Shown: piece by piece, positions 57,115-64,000 of the stretch
Position numbering within the stretch: the stretch's first letter is position 1
Layout of the letters: each line of letters begins with the position of its first letter
Assembly (NCBI GenBank): GCA_021613375.1
Contig: CM038727.1
Coordinates: 8,345,942 to 8,409,941, forward strand
Reading direction: 5' to 3'
Source: Megaleporinus macrocephalus
Taxonomy: Eukaryota; Chordata; Actinopteri; Characiformes; Anostomidae
Length of the DNA stretch: 64,000 nucleotides
Made by a program: the position numbers and the translations under genes
The notes under the pieces: generated by a model
Told to the model about the DNA's origin: nothing
The model's input: the letters and a program-made list of their open reading frames with translations, nothing else
Database searches by the model: none

Positions 57115-58565
57115 CCGTTTGTTTGTGAATGAGATGTGCAAGTGTGAAGAACCACCTTCAAGTTTAAAGAAGAAGAACCTCAGCACAATGTAAAGGTTCT
57201 AATATAGTGTGTTTATGGGGTCGCTCATTGGCTGGCTGCTGACTCATTCGGCCCTAGTTCTAGATACAATGACCACAAAATGTTTGGTTTTTCTACTCTA
57301 GTAGTTCTTCAATGAACCATGTCCAAGTGTGAAGAACCACTTTCAAGTTTAAAGAACATCAGCACAATTAAGAGGTTCTATATCCATCCATCCATCCATT
57401 CATTCATCCATCATTTTCCGCTTTATCCCGCTAGTCGGGGTCACGGGGGGGCTGGAGCCCATCCCAGCGTCATCGTGTGAAGGCAGGGTGAGACCGATCA
57501 ACCTTACATGCATGTCTTTGTATGTGTGGGAGGAAATAGGAGTAGAGGTTCTATATAGTGTGAGAAATAGCCCCTATTGTTCATGGGGTCCCACCTTGGC
57601 TTGTTAGTCCGGCGTTGGCTGGCTGATAACTGGCGTGCCCTCTGGTTCTAGATACAATGACAACAAAATGTTTGGTTTAACTGTTTTTCTACTCCTTCCT
57701 AGCTTGGTCATGTGGTTTCTTTGTCTCATCTTCTGTCCTCTATTTGAGAAATGAGTAACTGTTCACTCTTTTCACCAAACCCGTTTTCAGATTTACCTGA
57801 ACGTAGTTACAGGTGTTGGTCTATGAAGGACCAACTGCTATGGCTCCCACCTTCGGCAGACCAGTGCTGCATCTCTACTCATTGAAGAATATCAAAGTCC
57901 ATTCCCTGACTGTGGGTGATGCAGACTAACCATCCATCCAACCATGCATGCATGCATCCATCCATCCACTATTTTCCACTTTATCCTGCTAGTCGGGGTC
58001 ACAGGGGGAGCCCATCCCAGTGTCATCGGGTGAAGGTGGCGGGGCACACCATGGACAGTTCGCCAGTCCATTGCATGACCAACATTCACTCACGTACACA
58101 CTCACACCTACAGGCAATCTAGAGTGACCGATCAACCTAGCACACATGTCTTTGTATGTGTGGGAGGAAACCAGAGTAGAGGTTCTATATAGTGTGAGAA
58201 ATAGCCCCTAGTGTTCATGGGGTCCCACGTTGGCTCGTTAGTCCAGCGTTGGCTGGCTGATAACTGGCACGCCCTGTGGTTCTAGATACAACGACAACAA
58301 AATGTTTGGTTTAACTGTTTTTCTATTCCTTCCTAGCTTGGTCATGTGGTTTCCTCGTCTCATCTTCTGTCCTCTATTTGAGAAATGAGTAACTGTTCAC
58401 TCTTTTCACCAAACCCGTTTTCAGATTTACCTGAACGTAGTTACAGGTGTTGGTCTATGAAGGACCAACTGCTATGGCGCCCACCTTTGGCAGACCAGTG
58501 CTGCATCTCTACTCATTGAAAAATAAGTCCATTCCCTGACTGTGGATGATGCAGACTAACCATTG
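57115..58565. repeat. Tandem segmental duplication, unit about 634 bp
   Basis: 57382-57935 and 57931-58565 are successive copies; each consists of a family B piece (57382-57540; 57931-58172) followed by a nearly identical 390-bp segment (57545-57935; 58179-58564) with GTTCATGGGGTCCCAC and GAAATGAGTAACTGTTCACT. A third, more diverged relative of part of the unit lies at 57120-57380. Confidence 0.88.
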
Positions 58566-59062
58566 ACAGCATAAGGTTATAATAAAAAGAGTCTTGAGTC
58601 TGAGTCTTTCAGGGAGTCCAAAGGGTTAATTAAGGCGTCCTGGACCAACCAGAACCCCTTATATTTCACACCTTCATTCTACACCAAAGCCTGAAACCAT
58701 TTAGTAAGCGTTGTTTTTCAGAAGCGGCTCTAAGGCGCTCCACCACTGTAAGAGCAGATGGACAGAGACAAAGGAACCAATAAGCACAGTGTCTCTTCCT
58801 CCTCTCCTGGGATCAAAACTGACCAGTGCCCAGCTGAGCGGGAAAAGCAGGAACAACAAGGCTGACAGGCAGAAAGAGAGAGAAGAAAAGGAGTGGAAAC
58901 AATAGAGCAAAATAACAAGCACAAGGACAACTAGACAGGAGGATCTTCAGTCCAGCCCTGGAATTCACACAGTGTGCCGGCTCGGGGACGGGGCTTTGGA
59001 CGTGACTTTGAATATTTATGATTCATATTCATCCTCATGTACCAGCACATGGGGGAGTATTT
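58566..59062. other. Non-repetitive stretch, no gene seen
   Basis: Complex sequence. Open frames of about 64-73 codons on both strands overlap and show no motif. Confidence 0.4.
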
Positions 59063-59163
59063 ACAGTACTGTGCCAAAAGTTCAGGGGATTAGAACTAAG
59101 CGAGTCCTCTTGCATAAGAAAGTGATTGGTCCTGGGTGGTCTCTGACTTTTGCACAGTACTCT
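59063..59163. mobile_element. Roughly 100-bp MITE of a Tc1/mariner-type family
   Basis: Left end ACAGTACTGTGCCAAAAGTT and right end GACTTTTGCACAGTACT are inverted repeats of the same family end seen diverged at 43363. The element is internally deleted to near minimal length. The next bases (59168-59205, CACTGAGCACTCTGTTAGGG) resemble the end of a different fish DNA transposon. Confidence 0.7.
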
Positions 59164-59299
59164 ACGCTCACTGAGCACTCTGTTAGGGACACCTACCTTG
59201 TGTCTGCATTTACTTACATATAGGTGCAATCTGTAGCCTTACAATCACAAATTAGTCCATCGGCTTCTCTGTATACTTTGTTACCCTAATTGTCAGGAC

Positions 59300-59460
59300 C
59301 CCCACAGCAGTGTTAATTTTGACAGCAAATTTAGATTTAGTTTTAGTCGTAGTCTTTTGACTAAAATGTCATTTAGTTTTAGTCATAATTTAGTCATCTG
59401 AATTGTTTTTAGTTTTTGTTTAGTCTTAGTCGACTAATCATAATAAAAATACAGCCAGTT
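59300..59460. mobile_element. Interspersed repeat with TTTAGTCTTAGTCGACTA motifs
   Basis: Starts CAGTGTTAATTTTGACAGCA and is filled with TTAGTTTTAGTC and TAGTCGACTAA motifs, a common fish non-autonomous DNA transposon type. The right end is unclear. The nearby 59663-59720 segment is also repeat-like. Confidence 0.5.
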
Positions 59461-59994
59461 AAATATAAAGGGTGTAAAATATAAATGCTTTTTCTTCAGT
59501 TCCCTTCAATTATTTAGATCATTATATATACTTACACGAAATGAAACATTTATTAACCTGTTATGGAATATTATACATGTAGAAAAGACCAATACACACA
59601 CAAACAGATTTAACAATCAACATCTGAGAATTTATCTTATTTATTTAATAATTGTTACTAGTGCTGGCAATCTAATTAAATTTCATGCACTGTAATGAAC
59701 TAATCTACATTAATGGCATTTATTACTTTTTGCTATGAAAGTATTTTTATTGTGAAATTCAAATACATTTTAGCATAACAGTAAATCAATGAATGAAAAA
59801 CGACCACAGGTCACAGTGTTTACTAGAGACACACACTGCATATTATGTTCATTATTTAATTGTAAATAAAACTAGCTAATCTGTTCCGTGAACTTTCTAG
59901 GGTGTGGAGAGAGATTTGGGACACGACAATCAAAAGCAGATGGTTGGAGTTAGCTAGCTAGTTTCCCGTCTCTGATCACACACTGCCCTGCACA
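59461..59994. other. AT-rich stretch, no gene seen
   Basis: Low-GC complex sequence without coding or RNA features that I recognise. Confidence 0.4.
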
Positions 59995-62785
59995 TATAAC
60001 GTTTCATCTGCTTCCCACATACCTGATCCAACTAATCTGATCATTAACACCACCTTACTGAGTTAATACAGCGCTTCACCTGCTTCAACACATACCTGAT
60101 CAACTAATCTGATCATTAACACCACCTTACTGAGATAATACAGCGCTTCACCTGCTTCCTACATACCTGATCAACTAATCTGACCATTAACACCACCTTA
60201 CTGAGTTAATACAGCGCTTCACCTGCTTCCCACATACCTGATCAACTAATCTGATCATTAACACCACCTTACTGAGTTAATACAGCGCTTCACCTGCTTC
60301 CCACATACCTGATCAACTAATCTGATCATAACACCACCTTACTGAGTTAATACAGCGCTTCACCTGCTTCCACATACCTGATCCAACTAATCTGATCATT
60401 AACACCACCTTACTGAGTTAATACAGCGCTTCACCTGCTTCCCACATACCTGATCAACTAATCTGATCATTAACACCACCTTACTGAGTTAATACAGCGC
60501 TTCACCTGCTTCCCACATACCTGATCAACTAATCTGACCATTAACACCACCTTACTGAGTTAATACAGCGCTTCACCTGCTTCCTACATACCTGATCAAC
60601 TAATCTGATCATTAACACCACCTTACTGAGTTAATACAGCGCTTCACCTGCTTCCCACATACCTGATCCAACTAATCTGATCATTAACACCACCTTACTG
60701 AGTTAATACAGCATTTCACCTGCTTCCCACATACCTGATCCAACTAATCTGATCATTAACACCACCTTACTGAGTTAATACAGCGCTTCACCTGCTTCTC
60801 ACATACCTGATCAACTAATCTGATCATTAACACCACCTTACTGAGTTAATACAGCGCTTCACCGGCTTCCCACATACCTGATCAACTAATCTGATCATTA
60901 ACACCACCTTACTGAGTTAATACAGCGCTTCACCTGCTTCACACATACCTGATCAACTAATCTAATCATTAACACCACCTTACTGAGTTAATACAGCGCT
61001 TCACCTGCTTCCTACATACCTGATCAACTAATCTGATCATTAACACCACCTTACTGAGTTAATACAGCGCTTCACCTGCTTCCCACATACCTGATCAACT
61101 AATCTGATCATTAACACCACCTTACTGAGTTATTACAGCTCTTCACCTGCTTCACACATACCTGATCAACTAATCTAATCATTAACACCACATTACTGAG
61201 TTAATACAGCTCTTCACCTGCTTCCCACATACCTGATCAACTAATCTGATCATTAACACCACCTTACTGAGTTAATACAGCACTTCACCTGCTTCCCACA
61301 TACCTGATCAACTAATCTGATCATTAACACCTCTTTACTGAGTTAATACAGCGCTTCGCCTGCTTCATAAATACCTGATCAACTAATCTGATCATTAACA
61401 CCACCTTACTGAGTTAATACAGCGCTTCACCTGCTTCCTACATACCTGATCAACTAATCTGACCATTAACACCACCTTACTGAGTTAATACAGCGCTTCA
61501 CCTGCTTCCCACATACCTGATCAACTAATCTGACCATTAACACCACCTTACTGAGTTAATACAGCGCTTCACCTGCTTCCTACATACCTGATCCACTAAT
61601 CTGATCATTAACACCACCTTACTGAGTTAATACAGCACTTCACCTGCTTCCTACATACCTGATCAACTAATCTGACCATTAACACCACCTTACTGAGTTA
61701 ATACAGCGCTTCACCTGCTTCCCACATACCTGATCCAACTAATCTGATCATTAACACCACCTTACTGAGTTAATACAGCGCTTCACCTGCTTCCCACATA
61801 CCTGATCAACTAATCTGATCATTAACACCACCTTACTGAGTTAATACAGCTCTTCACCTGCTTCCCACATACCTGATCAACTAATCTGATCATTAACACC
61901 ACCTTACTGAGTTAATACAGCGCTTCACCTGCTTCCCACATACCTGATCAACTAATCTGATCATTAACACCACCTTACTGAGTTATTACAGCTCTTCACC
62001 TGCTTCCCACATACCTGATCAACTAATCTAATCATTAACACCACATTACTGAGTTAATACAGCTCTTCACCTGCTTCCCACATAACTGATCAACTAATCT
62101 GACCATTAACACCACCTTACTGAGTTAATACAGCGTTTCACCTGCTTCCCACATACCTGATCAACTAATCTGATCATTAACACCACATTACTGAGTTATT
62201 ACAGCTCTTCACCTGCTTCCCACATACCTGATCAACTAATGTGATCATTAACACCACCTTACTGAGTTATTACAGCTCTTCACCTGCTTCCCACATACCT
62301 GATCAACTAATCTGATCATTAACACCACCTTACTGAGTTAATACAGCGCTTCACCTGCTTCAACACATACCTGATTAACTAATCTGATCATTAACACCAC
62401 CTTACTGAGTTAATACAGCGCTTCACCTGCTTCAACACATACCTGATCAACTAATCTGATCATTAACACCACCTTACTGAGTTAATACAGCGCTTCACCT
62501 GCTTCAACACATACCTGATTAACTAATCTGATCATTAACACCACCTTACTGAGTTAATACAGCGCTTCACCTGCTTCCCACATACCTGATCAACTAATCT
62601 GATCATTAACACCACCTTACTGAGTTAATACAGCACTTCACCTGCTTCAACACATACCTGATTAACTAATCTGATCATTAACACCACCTTACTGAGATAA
62701 TACAGCGCTTCACCTGCTTCCCACATACCTGATCAACTAATCTGACCATTAACACCACCTTACTGAGTTAATACAGCGTTTACAG
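59995..62785. repeat. 71-bp minisatellite
   Basis: About 39 copies of CCTGATCAACTAATCTGATC followed by ATTAACACCACCTTACTGAG and TTAATACAGCGCTTCACCTG with a CTTCCCACATA end. Differences are few and shared between copies (GATCCAACT, TTCAACACATA, TGACCATTAA, TATTACAGCTCTT), so variant types spread within the array. Confidence 0.97.
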
Positions 62786-63149
62786 CAGGACACGCTCTAA
62801 ACTGTACAGGACAGTGTGCTTTTAGGACTAGGATTAAGAAATGCTAAGATAGCGTTAGCAGTGGTAAAGCTAGCTAACGGTGGTCCTGGGGGGCTGATAT
62901 CCAGCGCGGTGTGGTGATTTTCTCTAAACACAAACGCTAAACTCTCTTTCTCTCTGCTGACACTGTCTAGATAGCTTGGTTCCATCATGAGTAACGACAA
63001 TTCACAGGTTTGTATGGTCCTCCTGGGTTTAGACCAAATTTGGGGAAGTGTGCGTTAGTATTAGACACTCCTACCTACTTTCTGGACCACCTTGTAGATT
63101 TAAAATCAGAGACCAAGGCTTATCTGCTGCTGTTCAGTGTATGTGCTCT
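62786..63149. other. Unique stretch after the array; possible tiny first exon
   Basis: Contains ATGAGTAACGACAATTCACAG-type coding start at 62987-63007 (M-S-N-D-N-S-Q) directly before GTTTGT, a possible splice donor, with a pyrimidine-rich leader upstream. No following exon is visible within the window, so this may be chance. No other feature. Confidence 0.25.
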
Positions 63150-63492
63150 GCGAGTCCTTCATCAACGGTCACAGAACTCTGTCCACAGGACAGTTCTGGT
63201 TGGTGGACGATTCTCAGTCCAGCAGTGACACTGAGGTGTTTAAACACTCCAGCAGAAGCAGCACTGCTGTGTCTGATACACTCACATCAGTGTCACTGCA
63301 GTGTTGAGAATGACCCACCACCCAAATACTACCAGCTCTGTGGTGGTTCTGTAGGGGTCTTTATTTATTGTTGAATGGAGTACAAGTGGACAGATGGACC
63401 ACAGATGGTCTACAAAGTGCATCGATATGGTATGTGGATCTGACCGTTCCTAATAAACTGTCAACCTACAATAATCTTCTAATAAACTGGTA
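63150..63492. mobile_element. Non-autonomous DNA transposon fragment
   Basis: Carries TCAGTCCAGCAGTGACACTG, ACTCCAGCAGAAGCAGCACT, CATCAGTGTCACTGCAGTGT and ACCACCCAAATACTACC, the internal sequence of a very common fish DNA transposon. Its interior is shortened and the termini are not clear, so limits are approximate. Open frames here (up to 108 codons) are not genes. Confidence 0.7.
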
Positions 63493-64000
63493 CCTGCATT
63501 CACACCCTGACGTGAGGGTGTGCCTGTGCATATGCATGAGCTTACAGCCCTGAAGCCTCAGGAGACAGTCGGCACACACAGCCTGATGAGAAGAGGTTAA
63601 CCAAAGTACCTGGGGGGGTGAAATAAAGAGAAGAGAGAAAAGACGCCAGAAAACAAGCGATAGATGAGAAGCTATGGATGTGCACTGCATTTAAATGAGC
63701 TCTCCATACGCACATCTCTTCCTCTCTCCATCTGTATCTCCCTCTCACACCCTGCAACATAACACCCTGCCATGCCTTCTCCTAGCTCTGTCTCTCTGAC
63801 AGCGTCCTGTTTTGTACAAATACATTTCATTCCCGAACACTGACGCGGCCTAAGTGAGATGTACCACGGTCTTGTCTTGAGTCTTAAACCTCCTCAGTCT
63901 GTCTGCAAGCTGGACCTATCTTGGTATTCCAGGGATTCCTGAGTTAAGCTAAGATACATTATATGCACTGTAACAGCTTAAGACCACCATTCCTACATTT
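63493..64000. other. Non-repetitive stretch to the right edge, no gene seen
   Basis: Complex sequence with a G7 run near 63612. No recognised feature. Confidence 0.4.

Overview
This window is vertebrate nuclear DNA, most probably from a ray-finned fish. The evidence is the repeat set: Tc1-like and hAT-like DNA transposons, 3'-truncated non-LTR retrotransposons with C-terminal motifs of the SFLPTAVRLYN and LPSGRR type, tRNA-derived SINEs with a B box GGTTCGATCCC, and long (TG)n tracts. An otophysan fish (characin, catfish or relative) fits the repeat flavour, but that is inference. I found no intact protein-coding gene, no rRNA or free-standing tRNA gene, and no prokaryotic feature. The window reads as a gene desert or the inside of a very large intron.

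The dominant content is tandem repeats. Adding the spans listed here gives roughly 28 kb of 64 kb. Left to right: 120-bp array at 1-1014; TG-rich tract at 1650-2364; 42-46 bp array at 6790-8140; 31-bp array at 9205-9990; 15-bp array at 10698-11665; (AATAT)n at 11746-11846; telomere-like arrays at 13735-14213 and 46735-48350; 32-37 bp arrays at 15850-17655 and 18555-21600; 58-bp array at 23765-24830; a 4-kb pyrimidine tract at 26526-30562; 29-bp array at 32205-34112; 59-67 bp array at 38203-41312; about 39-bp and AT-rich arrays at 49498-50720; 39-bp arrays at 51925-52790 and 53618-54893; 20-bp array at 55268-55842; 71-bp array at 59995-62785. Their open frames (up to 852 codons) are repeat artefacts, not genes.

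Between the arrays lies a transposon graveyard. The best-resolved structure is a nest at 23.16-25.60 kb: a Tc1-like transposase remnant is split by a hAT-like element with a perfect 8-bp target duplication, that element holds a LINE 3' end, and the LINE holds an expanded minisatellite. A related copy near 45.84 kb preserves the empty insertion site. Other resolved insertions are a hAT element with a second one nested inside it (35652-36890), a 147-bp element with a perfect 8-bp duplication (45114-45260), a palindromic-ended element (4869-5562), and an insertion at 5752-6340 whose empty form is also in the window. At least three arrays grew inside transposable-element 3' ends.

The complex, non-repetitive stretches that remain (notably 55.86-56.53 kb, and parts of 14.9-15.3, 17.7-18.0, 30.6-31.1 and 51.4-51.65 kb) look like conserved non-coding regulatory DNA. 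Conservation cannot be tested from one sequence. The only coding-like pieces I could not assign are a 127-codon open stretch at 37555-37935 and a possible tiny first exon at 62987-63007. I do not see a new biological system here. The novel value is structural: how tandem arrays and transposons have built each other.
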